The notes under the pieces are model-generated. The model had not been told where the DNA came from, searched no databases, and saw only the letters and a list, made by a program, of their open reading frames with translations. This document shows, piece by piece, positions 51,749-61,093 of a stretch of 64,000 nt of DNA. The stretch is from Adiantum capillus-veneris (Eukaryota; Streptophyta; Polypodiopsida; Polypodiales; Pteridaceae). Each line of letters opens with the position of its first letter. The first letter of the stretch is position 1. A program made the position numbers and the translations under genes. The stretch spans positions 129,951,182 to 130,015,181 of the forward strand of contig CM043967.1 of assembly GCA_014529385.2 (NCBI GenBank), given 5' to 3'.

Positions 51749-52469
51749 TGTTAAGTATGGAGCCTGATTTACCCCTTGTAATTTTTTGTGGTAAAAGTGC
51801 ACATTTGTAAGGCCCCCATTATGAGGAGAAGCCATCTTGGGTGAAGAAAAATCACTCGCCGTAAACCAAAATTTTCACGGCCAAAATTCAGGGGCAAGTC
51901 CGTTTTTATTCCTTCGTCGGAATATTCCTTTTTGCCGGAATATTATGGCCAGACGGCGGCGGGAAAGTGGCCGGAAAACGATCGATCGGTTGGCCGGTGG
52001 TCGGAAGTCAATGGCCGGTTGCCGAATTCAAAAGCGGACTTGTCTTCTCAAGGGCGGCCACACATGGGCGGATTAGAGGGTCCGATTTGGATTTATCTAC
52101 ACAAGGACGGCTACACATGGCTGCGTCTCATGAGAGAGGGCAGCCCTTTTGGCCTATAAAAGGAGGCCATTTCTACACACATTTCAGCGTGTGAAGTTCA
52201 TGCAACAAGGTGAGTGTGAGGTGGTGAGAGTGAAGCAAGGCGGGAGCTCCATTAAGGGTATAATCCCTTTGTAAACTACTTTTTGTTTTAAAGTACTAAA
52301 GCCATTGAGTGGCTGCTTTCCCGTGGACGTAGGCCACATTGGGTGAACCACGTATATCGTGTGTACTCTCTATCTCTCTCTACTCTATAATCTCTTCTGT
52401 GTGAAATCTATCTCTCTCCATTAAGTAATCTACTCAAATATCTATTTAGCTATGTCATATTTCCTAACA
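51749..52469 (+). repeat. Copia-3 5' LTR
   Basis: 721 bp from TGTTAAGTATGGAGCC to TTTCCTAACA, followed by CTGATATTAGAGC, a decayed version of the initiator-Met primer-binding site TGGTATCAGAGC (52472-52483). The partner LTR is outside the window. Confidence 0.8.
52155..52161 (+). promoter_or_regulatory. TATA box in the Copia-3 LTR
   Basis: GGCCTATAAAAGGAGG, with TTTCTACACACATTTCAGC about 30 bp downstream as a plausible transcription start region. Confidence 0.6.
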
Positions 52470-52542
52470 ACTGATATTAGAGCAAGGTTTGCTCGTAGCT
52501 AAATTATCTCAAGGAAAGGATTCCTTGAATTGAGTAGGAGTT

Positions 52543-53353
52543 ATGACGGAGGAAGGGAAGCTCAAGATTGAGAAGTTCAACGAAAGAAACTACCAACATT
52601 GCAAGATGCAGATTGAAGACTATCTCTACCAGAAGGACCTCTATTTGCCACTAGGCGGTCTTGCAAAGAAGCCCGCAACAATGGCAGATGAAGCATGGAT
52701 TGTCCTTGATCGAAAGGCACTGGGAACAATCCGGTTAAGCTTGGCGTCAACGGTGGCCTTCACTATTTTGGAGATGAAGACCACGGAGGACTTGATGAAG
52801 TCATTTGATGACTTCTACGAGAAACCATCGACATCCAATAAGGTATTTCTGATGAAGCGCTTGTTCAATCTAAAGATGACAGAGAATGGTTAAGTTGCAG
52901 AACACCTAAATGACTTCAACACAAACATAAGTCAACTTCGATCGATGAAAATCAATTTTGATGACGAAGTGCGAGCTCTCCTTATACTACATCTCTACCG
53001 GATAGTTGGGACAGCCTTGTGATGGCTGTAAGTAACTCTATTTCTGGCACAAATACTCTTAAGTTTGATGATGTTGTGGGTGTTCTCCTAAGCGAGGAAA
53101 TACGAAGGAGAAGCACAGGAGAATCATCAAGTGTTGCACTGTCAGTGGAAACAAGAGGACCCCAAGAGGAAGGCCTAAGGAGAGGTTCAAAAACCAAAAA
53201 GGTCATGATCGCTCAAGGCGGAGCAAGTCACGCACAAAGTTAGTTCTTGAATGCTGGAATTGCGGCAAGAAGGGCCAAGTCAAGAAGGATTGCTGGTTCA
53301 AGAAGAAGAAGGAGACAGAGTCTCAAGACAACAAGCCAACATCAGAGGCCAAT
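52543..53353 (+). pseudogene. Copia-3 gag
   Basis: MTEEGKLKIEKFNERNYQHC start, then ALGTIRLSLASTVAFTI and FLMKRLFNLKM, a UBN2-type copia gag. It is broken by TAA 52891-52893, and the frame then continues VAEHLNDFNTNISQLR. A frame change near 52990 leads to AVSNSISGTNTLKFDD. The zinc knuckle near 53252 is CWNCGKKGQVKKDC, with the zinc-binding His replaced by Gln. Confidence 0.85.
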
Positions 53354-53971
53354 GTGGCAGGTAAAGTAGAGCAAGATGCTCTAATTCTCTCATTAGACAA
53401 TGTGTCTAATTCTTGGATAGTAGATTCCGGGGCTTCATTCCATGCAACACCACACAAACAACATTTCCAAGATTACACCAAAGGTAATTTGGGTTATGTA
53501 TACTTGGGAGATGATGAAGCTTGTGAGATTGTCGGCAAAGGTACAGTTTCTGTCAAAACTACTAACGGAAATGAATGGAAGCTTACAGATGTTAGGCATG
53601 TTCCTTCTCTTCGCAAAAAAATAATCTCTACAGGACAATTGGATGATGAAGGTCACAACATTGCATTCGGAAACAAATGGTGGAAGATCTCAAAGGGATC
53701 TTTGGTGGTTACCAAGGGAGAAAAGGTCGATACACTTTACTTGTGTACTATTAGCACGCAACCTTCAGCTTGTGCAGCAACTACAGAAGTTGATAGTGCG
53801 GTGTGGCACTACCGGCTTGGGCATATGAGTGCCAAAGGAATGCAAATCTTTCAAACAAAAAAGCTTCTACCAGGTTTGAAAGAAGTGGACTTAGAGTTCT
53901 GCGAAGACTGTGTTTATGGTAAACAAAAGAGGGTAAAATTTCAAAAATCAGGAAATGAAAGAAAAAATTAA
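53354..53971 (+). pseudogene. Copia-3 protease and gag-pre-integrase
   Basis: SNSWIVDSGASFHATPHKQ holds an intact D-S-G protease site. LTDVRHVPSLRKKIISTGQL, WHYRLGHMSAKGMQIF and FCEDCVYGKQKRVKF are the gag-pre-integrase and integrase zinc region. The frame closes with TAA at 53969 and goes on in the same frame into the integrase core. Confidence 0.9.
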
Positions 53972-55558
53972 AACCTTGAGTTGGTTCATTCTGATGTTTG
54001 GGGTCCTACAAGTACACCATCACTTGGTGGCTCATTGTACTATGTAACATTCATAGACGATGTGACTAGAAAAACATGGGTTTATGTCATGAAGAATAAG
54101 TCCGATTTATTTTCCATATTTCAAAGGTGGAAAGCCTTTTTGGAGAATAAAACAGGTACCAAGGTTAAATGCCTCAGATTCAACAATGGAGGTGAATAGT
54201 GCAGCCAAGCTTTTGAAAGATTTTGTGCTAGCAATGGCATTCGGAGGCAAAGGACAACCCCAAGGACACCTTAACAAAATGGGATTTCAAAAGGGATGAA
54301 CAAAACAATCATGGAGCGAGCACGAAGCATGCGGCTACATGCAGGCCTACCGCTTGAGCTTTGGGCGGAAGCTGTAAGTACGTCTGTGTACTTAATCAAC
54401 CGATTACCCTCAACGGCATTGGATGGGGGAGTTCCAGAAGAGGCATGGACATGTAAACCGGTGAATTATACATTTCTCAAAGTGTTTGGGTGTGAAGCTT
54501 TCATGCACATAGCTAGAAGCCTAAGATCAAAGCTAGATGCAAAGTCCAAAAAGTGTTTCTTCATTGGCTATGGAGAAGGTGACTTTGGGTATCGCCTATG
54601 GAATCCTGAAGATGGTAAAATTTTTAGGAGTAGGGATATAATTTTTAACGAACAAAATATGTACAAAGATTACTTGGAAAGAAAACAAACAAAAGAAACA
54701 GGTGATGAGTACATGGAGCTTGAGGACAGTGAAGACTCAAGGACTGCAAACGGTGACAATGTGCAACAACGTCAACCAAATGAGGAGCCTCAACCTATTC
54801 CCCAAAGATCTACTAGAGCAAGTAGACCTCCAGAAAGGTTTGTTCCTTCCTTCAACCATCTCTTGATCTCATATTCTGGAGAGCCGGAATCATACAAAGA
54901 AGCTATGCAACATGAATCCAAAGAAGAAAGGATGAAGAGCATGCAAGTGGAGATGGACTCACTACATCACAACCAAACATGGGAGTTGGTTGAGTTGCCT
55001 AAAGGTAAGCGGGCACTTCAAAACAAATGGGTGTACAAGCTGAAGGAAGAAGAAGGTGGGAAGAAAAGGTACAAGTCTAGGCTTGTGGTAAAAGGGTTCT
55101 CTCAAAAGAAAGGTATTGACTTCAATGAAATATTTTCTCTTGTTGTAAAAATGAACTCAATTACGCTTGTCTTAAGCCTTGTGGCTGCTCATGATCTAAA
55201 TCTCGAGCAAATGGATGTAAATACGACATTCCCTCATGGTGACTTAGAGGAGGAAATCTACATGCTTCAACCAAAGGGGTATGAAGTAAAAGGTAAGGAG
55301 AAAATGGTTTGCAGATTAAAGAAGAGCTTGTATGGTTTAAAACAAGCATCAAGACAATGGTACTTGAAGTTTGATCGATGGATGTTGGATCATGGATTCA
55401 CAAGAAGCAACTCAGATCACTCTGTCTACACGAAGAATTTGGGAGATGGGAAATTCATCATCCTAATGTTGTATGTTGATAACATGTTGATTGCAAGTGC
55501 TAACATGCAAGGCATCAAAGACCTAAAAGAGGAGCTGTCTAAATTTTTTTCAAGTTGA
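53972..55558 (+). pseudogene. Copia-3 integrase and reverse transcriptase
   Basis: LVHSDVWGPTSTPSLGG carries the first integrase Asp. The second catalytic position reads RFNNGGE, where copia elements have R-T-D-N-G-G-E, so the Asp is lost. TAG follows at 54197. After a frame change: MNKTIMERARSMRLHAGLPL, FLKVFGCEAF, ALQNKWVYKLK, EQMDVNTTFPHGDLEEEIYM (A-F-L-H changed), SLYGLKQASRQWY and LYVDNMLIAS, where the RT YVDD has become YVDN. A 79-bp duplication at the end repeats this motif region. Confidence 0.9.
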
Positions 55559-55632
55559 TGACATGTTGATTGCAAGTTCTAACATGCAAGGCATCAAAGA
55601 CCTAAAAAGGGAGCTGTCTAAAACTTTTTCAA
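55475..55632 (+). repeat. 79-bp tandem duplication at the RT active site of Copia-3
   Basis: Unit 1 (55475-55553) encodes VDNMLIASANMQGIKDLKEE. Unit 2 (55554-55632) encodes VDDMLIASSNMQGIKDLKRE and leads on to the normal continuation (FSMKDLGSAKRILGM). 79 is not a multiple of three, so the duplication shifts the frame. The catalytic Asp pair is intact only in unit 2. Confidence 0.85.
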
Positions 55633-55670
55633 TGAAAGATTTAGGTTCTGCAAAGAGGATACTTGGTATG

Positions 55671-56610
55671 TGTTTTAGGGTTTGACTACTCCCCTGTTCA
55701 TACTCAAGAGCACGACACAGACAACATACTTATCATCCGATGACACGACTAACCTGTAGGTGCACGTAGGCAATCTCGTTAGCTTGTCAGGCTGAGACCA
55801 ATCTACACATACGCACTTTTATGATGCATCAATCATTAACTTTGGTAGAATGCAACCCACTCTATCCCTAAACGCTCATAACACCATTTACACTTCCAAT
55901 GAACTCGGAATCGCATCAAACTTACTAGGCACCATCCTCTCACTAGGATATACTTACCTATAAGTCTAATCTCACCAGATTTGAACCCTAGTTATCTCGA
56001 ATATAGTCGCGATAGACTAACAGGTCATAATCCAAAAGTGGGAGAAACTTAAGTTGATGAGTATCTATGTGTAGCTAATCTCTTTCTAAGTCCATAAAGC
56101 ACCTGATTGTTGAAAACAGACACTGATTGTGCTACTTACAAGCAAAACAAGCTCGAGGAAGGATCGTCGATCGCGAACAGCTCGAAAATGTGAATGCGTG
56201 GCGTGGGCGCGTAGCTCTCGGAGAGACTACCGCGATGGTGTAGTCGTGTCGTGAATCCGGTGAGGGAGAAGCATGTAGCGAAGAGGATAAGACACACTCA
56301 CTCTCTCTCTCTCTCTCTCTCTCTCCCTCTCTCTGGCTCGTACGACACAGAATTAATCTTCAAATGTTTTTTTAAAAATGGCTCTAAGGTGACTTTTATA
56401 CTTTAGTCATCTGAGCTCAAAAATGTACATGGGGTTCTCTTACTCATTATTACAAAGTGTGAACAAATCTTAGTTCTGACTAACTGATTAATCTTTACAT
56501 AACCCAGACGAATGGATCAAAATGATAAGACGTCTTTGACATAAAATGGGAATTTGATATGCTTTACAAGATGGACTCATTACAACAGTTGGACAAATGG
56601 GGCTCCAACA
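55671..56610 (-). repeat. Gypsy-D 3' LTR
   Basis: Plus-strand ends TGTTTTAGGGTTTG and GGGGCTCCAACA, 940 bp, flanked by a polypurine tract on one side and interrupted copia RT on the other. It contains (CT)n at about 56298-56335 and a decayed half of the palindromic element (CGCGATAGACTA, 56008-56019). Confidence 0.75.
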
Positions 56611-56628
56611 CTCCCCCCCTCCTAATTC
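56611..56628 (-). other. Gypsy-D polypurine tract
   Basis: The minus strand reads GAATTAGGAGGGGGGGAG directly before the LTR start TGTTGGAGCC. Its last 14 bases are repeated exactly at 62723-62736. Confidence 0.85.
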
Positions 56629-56658
56629 ATGTCTACCACGACATGATCGTCTTTGTCT

Positions 56659-57546
56659 TCATTGTCGTTGTTGTCCTTCTTGGTTGATTTGATGTAGAAA
56701 CGCAACATATCGCATAGACTCGCTTGCCATTAATGGGCCAAAATTTTTTGACTTGTACATGAAGAAGCCTGTGTAAAATGCTTCTTCGAAGGTTTGGAGA
56801 TGGTAGCTTGGCAGAAACATTAGCCGTCTGAAATAGGCATACAATACTGGCTCTGTAGGTGGCCCACTTAGATCGTATGACAGCTCTGAGATGCTTCTTT
56901 TGATATTCATATACTCTGATGTCCAGCTTTCTGAGAAGACTGTGAGACAGGCCAAAAGGGTTCGAGCTATTTTACATAGCATCTTGCAGGATAGGTCGGG
57001 AGAGCATCCGAATTCTGCGATGGCGCCCTGAAGGGTTTTCACCATGTAAGAACCGGATATTCTCTCACCCTCTGCTGGCCCTGGCAATACTGGATAATTT
57101 AGCCATGTCGGATTTCTGCTCTGAAGTGCTTTATGTTGGCTGTAGGTGTATGTTCGGGGAGTTGGGCAAAAAGTTCTGTCATTCCTCAGCTCAGGCGGTG
57201 CGTTGACTAAGTGGATCAGGTTATTAGGATGATCCAAGAGCCATTGACGCCTCCACTTTGGCTGGTTGTCTACTATTCTGTTTTGCTGTTCCCGATCCTG
57301 TACTTCTCCTTCGAACACTGGCAATTGTGCTTCTTTTTCGAGCTGCCGTTGATGTGTTAGAGTTTCGTATTTCAATAGAGCATATGGTAACATAGGGGCA
57401 TTCCATTCCTTCCGTAGCTCTGCTGCTGTTTTGCCTGATCTGGAAAGCCCTTGTAGCATCTCCTTTTCTAGTTGCATTGCCTTGTACCATATCATCTCTG
57501 ATTGTTTTTCCATCTGCCCGGTTAGGCTCTGCTCTTCCAATATCAT
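56659..57546 (-). CDS. Gypsy-D accessory protein, C-terminal part
   Basis: 295 residues in an open frame. It contains PMLPYALLKYETLTHQRQLE, WLLDHPNNLIHLVNAPPEL, PTWLNYPVLPGPAEGERI, LSCKMLCKIARTLLACLTVF and VLYAYFRRLMFLPSYHLQTF. I recognise no family. It looks like a folded, mostly helical domain rather than low complexity. The frame extends upstream of the Met 57546 as an acidic stretch (DEYEEESDEQEAPNTQTDQT) overlapping the end of the previous frame, so the two are parts of one coding region separated by a single-base shift near 57640. The Met is therefore probably not the real start. Confidence 0.65.
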   Translation of the reverse strand: MILEEQSLTGQMEKQSEMIWYKAMQLEKEMLQGLSRSGKTAAELRKEWNAPMLPYALLKYETLTHQRQLEKEAQLPVFEGEVQDREQQNRIVDNQPKWRRQWLLDHPNNLIHLVNAPPELRNDRTFCPTPRTYTYSQHKALQSRNPTWLNYPVLPGPAEGERISGSYMVKTLQGAIAEFGCSPDLSCKMLCKIARTLLACLTVFSESWTSEYMNIKRSISELSYDLSGPPTEPVLYAYFRRLMFLPSYHLQTFEEAFYTGFFMYKSKNFGPLMASESMRYVAFLHQINQEGQQRQ

Positions 57547-57560
57547 GACTGAATCTTCTT

Positions 57561-59279
57561 CTATTTCTTGGTCTTTGGAGCCAGTTTGATCAGTTTGTGT
57601 ATTTGGGGCCTCCTGTTCATCTGATTCTTCCTCATACTCATCTTAACCCCCATATATTTCGGCGAGTCCAACCAAATTTGTTGTTGCTTGCTCCAGGTGC
57701 ACTCGTACTTGTCCTTGGTGTTGCCTTGCAGTTTGTAGACTTGCGATTTGCGCATCATTGTTCTACTATTGATTTGTAGAGCTTGAAATTCCATTTCTTT
57801 TTTAGCGGCAGACTCCTCTAACTGTTTTAACCTAATGTGCAAGTTTTCATTTTCTTCCCTGAGTGATTTGGAAACAATGCTTTCCATTTCACTGTCAGGA
57901 GCTGGTCCTTGTTGCTGTTCACTTTGTAAGTCTGAAATTTGCCTTTGTAGTTGATTTTCTGCTCTAAGCGCACTTTCGGCTATCATTAAGCGTTGTTTTC
58001 TTTCCAACTCCAGCTCCCTCCTCAGTGCAGCCACTTCTTCTTCTGGGTGGACTACCGGTGTTGTTGGTAGCGACGTTTTTTGCTTCTTAGCTCGTTCGAT
58101 TTCCCTTGCTTGTATATCTGTTACTACTCTCAAATCTTTGAATTCAGTTTGTAAGTCATCGATGACGACTTGCAAACTTTTGACTGTCTCCAGCGCATCT
58201 TGCTTTTCTTTTTCCAACTTATGGATGTGTTCATCTCTGTCACTGACATCTTCAAGGAATACGTTGATTGTATCTTGGCAAATGGCATTGAAGTCTTCAG
58301 ACTCCTGTAAATTGTCTTTGAGGAGAATTACTGTGCTTTTGAGCCCCAAGATCTTAGCATCTCTGATGCTGATCAGCTTTAGAGTGTCCTCCCTTTGCTC
58401 CTGTAGTCTTTGAACTTCTCCATGGGTTTTTTGTAACCTCATTTTGTTGGACCTGTTCTGATAAGCTAGCCATTGACTGTGCAGTCTTGTTCGGTTTAGT
58501 ATTGTCTCCATTGACTGCAAATCTTCATCTATAGTAGCTTCCAGCTCAATTTCTTGAGAGGAGGAAGCTTTATCTTTTGTCTGATCCACCTCCTTTTGCT
58601 TGCCTTTATAGCTTTGTGATATGGTTCCAGTGTTTGGGCGACCATCTGTTCTTTCTTCTTCTTCTTCTTCTTCTTCACTTGGTGGTGTATGAACTCTCTC
58701 ATCACGATGTGAGCTTTCTGAATGCAAAGTAGAGCCAGCAGGTGGGGTAGATTGCCTCTCACTTGTGTCTGGCCTTGGAGATGGCGGTGGTGTTTCCTGA
58801 TCTCGTGAAGTTGGCCTCAACTGATCTCTCAAAGTTTGGAGATCCTCCTCTTCTAGTAGCAATCCTGGTTTGTCCCTAGCATTTCTTTCTTGGATGTACC
58901 TCTCGGACCAGTCCAACTCAAAAGCTGGGTTGTTTCTATTCTTCGTTCTCAGTGCGTAAGTGCTACTAGAAGGTTTCCAAGTGGCGCCTACATTGCCTTG
59001 TAGAGATCTCTCTAGAAAAAATCCTTCTAGCATCCTTTCCATTTTTTCTATCTTCTGCAACCTGGTGTTGTTTTCCATTTCCGCTTTCCGCTTCTTTAGT
59101 CGGGCATCTTCCTCTTTAGTTCTTCTTTCTTCTTCCATCTTTTCTTGTGTACTTCTTGTTACTCTTTCCAGCCTACGTCCTCCAATGGTGTTAATAGAGG
59201 CTGGTACTTTCCCTTGTGATCTCTCTTCGATATTCTCTCTTAATACCAGCCAGTCGTTCTGATGAGGGGCAGGTGGCAA
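57561..59279 (-). CDS. Gypsy-D accessory protein, coiled-coil part
   Basis: 572 residues. N-terminal charged helix (TRSTQEKMEEERRTKEEDAR, LKKRKAEMENNTRLQKIEK), then SERYIQERNARDKPGLLLEE, a Ser/Pro-rich acidic section with EEEEEEEERTDGRP, and from about residue 230 a long coiled coil (NKMRLQKTHGEVQRLQEQRE, DEHIHKLEKEKQDALETVKS, EEVAALRRELELERKQRL, REENENLHIRLKQLEESAAK). The last part reads YECTWSKQQQIWLDSPKYMG. Same frame as the upstream part with only one TAA between (59340-59342). The reading across this stop (IAGGEVLTRVIYQAIGAV) is coding-like, so the Met at 59279 is unlikely to be a native start. No zinc knuckle or enzyme motif. Confidence 0.65.
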   Translation of the reverse strand: MPPAPHQNDWLVLRENIEERSQGKVPASINTIGGRRLERVTRSTQEKMEEERRTKEEDARLKKRKAEMENNTRLQKIEKMERMLEGFFLERSLQGNVGATWKPSSSTYALRTKNRNNPAFELDWSERYIQERNARDKPGLLLEEEDLQTLRDQLRPTSRDQETPPPSPRPDTSERQSTPPAGSTLHSESSHRDERVHTPPSEEEEEEEERTDGRPNTGTISQSYKGKQKEVDQTKDKASSSQEIELEATIDEDLQSMETILNRTRLHSQWLAYQNRSNKMRLQKTHGEVQRLQEQREDTLKLISIRDAKILGLKSTVILLKDNLQESEDFNAICQDTINVFLEDVSDRDEHIHKLEKEKQDALETVKSLQVVIDDLQTEFKDLRVVTDIQAREIERAKKQKTSLPTTPVVHPEEEVAALRRELELERKQRLMIAESALRAENQLQRQISDLQSEQQQGPAPDSEMESIVSKSLREENENLHIRLKQLEESAAKKEMEFQALQINSRTMMRKSQVYKLQGNTKDKYECTWSKQQQIWLDSPKYMGVKMSMRKNQMNRRPQIHKLIKLAPKTKK

Positions 59280-59339
59280 CTGATCTACCGCACCTATGGC
59301 CTGGTATATTACTCTGGTTAGGACTTCTCCTCCTGCAAT

Positions 59340-60071
59340 TTAATTTGGTATGTCCTGCCTTAGCTTTGTCATTTCTTCAAACAGATATGACGCGTGATCT
59401 ATATAGAACTCATGGGTCATTCCCATATCCCATGTCAGTGTGGTTGAGATGCTCCCGTGTGGTGTAGTGTATCTTGGTGGTCTTTTGTTGTAGCTCAACA
59501 AACACTGACTGTAGATCTGTGTCAGTTCTCTTAATTCCGTGTTTGCTATGAGTTCGAAAGAAGGTAGTTTGGACTTTTGCAAGTAGACTGTGAGGTTTTT
59601 CCTTCTTTCTCTCATGTTGGCTCCTTGATCGGACAATTTCAATGCCTCTTTGATGATCTCTTTGATGATCTGGATCTCCATCACTTCATTATCCATGCGT
59701 GCCACTATGCAAGTTCCATCTTCTTGGATAGTCTCAATTAGATGTTGTACCCTTTTGAAATCTATCCCTACTGGTGGTAGTGATACAAAGTTCCACAAGA
59801 CAACTTTTTTGAGCCATGACCTTTGCGGTGATCTTTTCAAGTAATTTTCTGCCTCCTTAGGGATCATCACTGTATCCACTAAATTTCTTTTGTCATCCAC
59901 ATATGAACCTTGATAGATCTGAAAGGCTGCAGCCTGTTGCACGTCTGCAGGTATCCAGGTGGCTGCTGGCTTTAGGGAATTGGGTAGAAGTGCATAGGGT
60001 ACTGCACCTTCCGTTGCTAGGTTCTTGCTTTTTCTTTTTCCCGGAGAAGCATCCATAGATCCTGTATTCAC
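59340..60071 (-). CDS. Gypsy-D accessory protein, N-terminal part
   Basis: 243 residues starting MNTGSMDASPGKRKSKN. The body reads VPYALLPNSLKPAATWIPAD, VDTVMIPKEAENYLKRSPQR, KKVVLWNFVSLPPVGIDFKR, AEFELIANTEL-like sequence, LTQIYSQCLLSYNKRPPRYT and THEFYIDHASYLFEEMTKLR. No family recognised. It looks globular, with conserved-type aromatic and Pro positions. A basic patch at residues 11-16 could be a nuclear localisation signal. It is the first ATG after a 2.6-kb non-coding stretch, so a spliced or separately promoted message is likely. The total coding region 60071-56659 is about 1137 codons with one stop and one shift. Confidence 0.65.
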   Translation of the reverse strand: MNTGSMDASPGKRKSKNLATEGAVPYALLPNSLKPAATWIPADVQQAAAFQIYQGSYVDDKRNLVDTVMIPKEAENYLKRSPQRSWLKKVVLWNFVSLPPVGIDFKRVQHLIETIQEDGTCIVARMDNEVMEIQIIKEIIKEALKLSDQGANMRERRKNLTVYLQKSKLPSFELIANTELRELTQIYSQCLLSYNKRPPRYTTPHGSISTTLTWDMGMTHEFYIDHASYLFEEMTKLRQDIPN

Positions 60072-60352
60072 AATTAACAGTTAATGCACAAACATAGTAC
60101 TACTCTTCTAAATTGATTACCACTTAATCATGCATCTACATGAGCCTTCTTAGTCCCAAGATTAGTTAAGGTAAAATGTTAGCAGATAGACAAGCTCTTC
60201 CATTGTGCGACTCTGGCGGCTTCAAATTAATGTTGTTGGTGAAGGAGAACAAGTCCAAATGCCTTGAAATTTTGTGTGGTGTATGTTCACAGGGCATGTA
60301 AGGTCACTCTATAAGCCCAAACTGAAAATATGTTCAATTGAACTTTTTCTCT

Positions 60353-60368
60353 GTCTATCGCGATAGAC
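60353..60368. promoter_or_regulatory. Palindromic element copy 1
   Basis: GTCTATCGCGATAGAC, a perfect 16-bp palindrome (core TCTATCGCGATAGA). Confidence 0.75.
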
Positions 60369-60650
60369 TAGCCTTTTTTTGACAAGGGTCCTACTTTGCA
60401 GTTTTGCCTCCACCAATTGGTTTCTCATACCTTGCACATGATCTGATCCCATTTTCACCTCAAATGAATGTCAAGTGACCCCTTTTTGGATCAACTCCCA
60501 TTTTTCCAGATTCCTTCTAAGGAGATGTTGGTCTATCTCCTTCATTTTGTGTTGTTTTGGGCTCAAACTTAGTGGGTAGCTCGCTTGCATCATGTTGAAG
60601 CCAACTGTTAATTCCAATTTTTGATAAGATGGCCTAGTATCCCTCTGCTT

Positions 60651-60668
60651 AGTCTATCGCGATAGACT
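60651..60668. promoter_or_regulatory. Palindromic element copy 2
   Basis: AGTCTATCGCGATAGACT, a perfect 18-bp palindrome, 298 bp from copy 1. Confidence 0.8.
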
Positions 60669-60938
60669 GATACTTAATGTCAATTTGTCATTTTTTGGCT
60701 CTGTGATCATCTGTCTACCTTCTCCCAGTTGATGTAAAGTTTCTTGACCCCTCACATGTGAATTTTAGCTGTCTGCCCTTGAGATGTCCTGTTTTGACTC
60801 TGAGTTGTCATCATGTCTTTCTCAGCTTGCCATAGGAGTCCATCCTGTCACCAAATTTGGTGTACTGCCTTCATATGCTTCCCCAAGTCTATTTTGTTAA
60901 AATCTTGAAAAGTCTTTCCCCCAATTATTGGTGTAGCA

Positions 60939-60956
60939 AGTCTATCGCGATAGACT
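60939..60956. promoter_or_regulatory. Palindromic element copy 3
   Basis: AGTCTATCGCGATAGACT, identical to copy 2, 288 bp further on. Flanks differ from the other copies. Confidence 0.8.
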
Positions 60957-61075
60957 AAGTTATTTGGCCAAAAATGATCCCTCTTGCACTTTGATTTGAT
61001 AATGGTGGTTAATATTCCTTGTTAGCACCCCTCATGAAGACAAAGTCAAAATTTCCTTGTCTAATTGTAAATTCA

Positions 61076-61093
61076 AGTCTATCGCGATAGACT
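61076..61093. promoter_or_regulatory. Palindromic element copy 4
   Basis: AGTCTATCGCGATAGACT again, 137 bp from copy 3. ACTAGTACTTGGTCA follows it, partly resembling the flank of copy 2 (ACTGATACTTAATGTCA). Confidence 0.8.

Larger units (their letters stand above)
51749..55670 (+). mobile_element. Copia-3: Ty1/copia element inserted in Gypsy-C gag, broken by Gypsy-D
   Basis: 5' LTR, degenerate primer-binding site and gag-pro-int-RT in order. The body stops abruptly in the RT after ILGM at 55670, exactly where the Gypsy-D LTR begins, so the rest should lie beyond the window. The insertion point in Gypsy-C gag is after CAATCAT (51748), where Gypsy-B continues GAATCATTAAATTATCC (8485-8501). Its coding region has several stops and lost catalytic residues, so it is older than Copia-1. 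Confidence 0.85.

Noticed and set aside
60353-61093. CRISPR-like array
   Set aside because: Four palindromes at irregular spacing (298, 288, 137 bp) in a plant element. Repeats are perfect palindromes with no spacer regularity.
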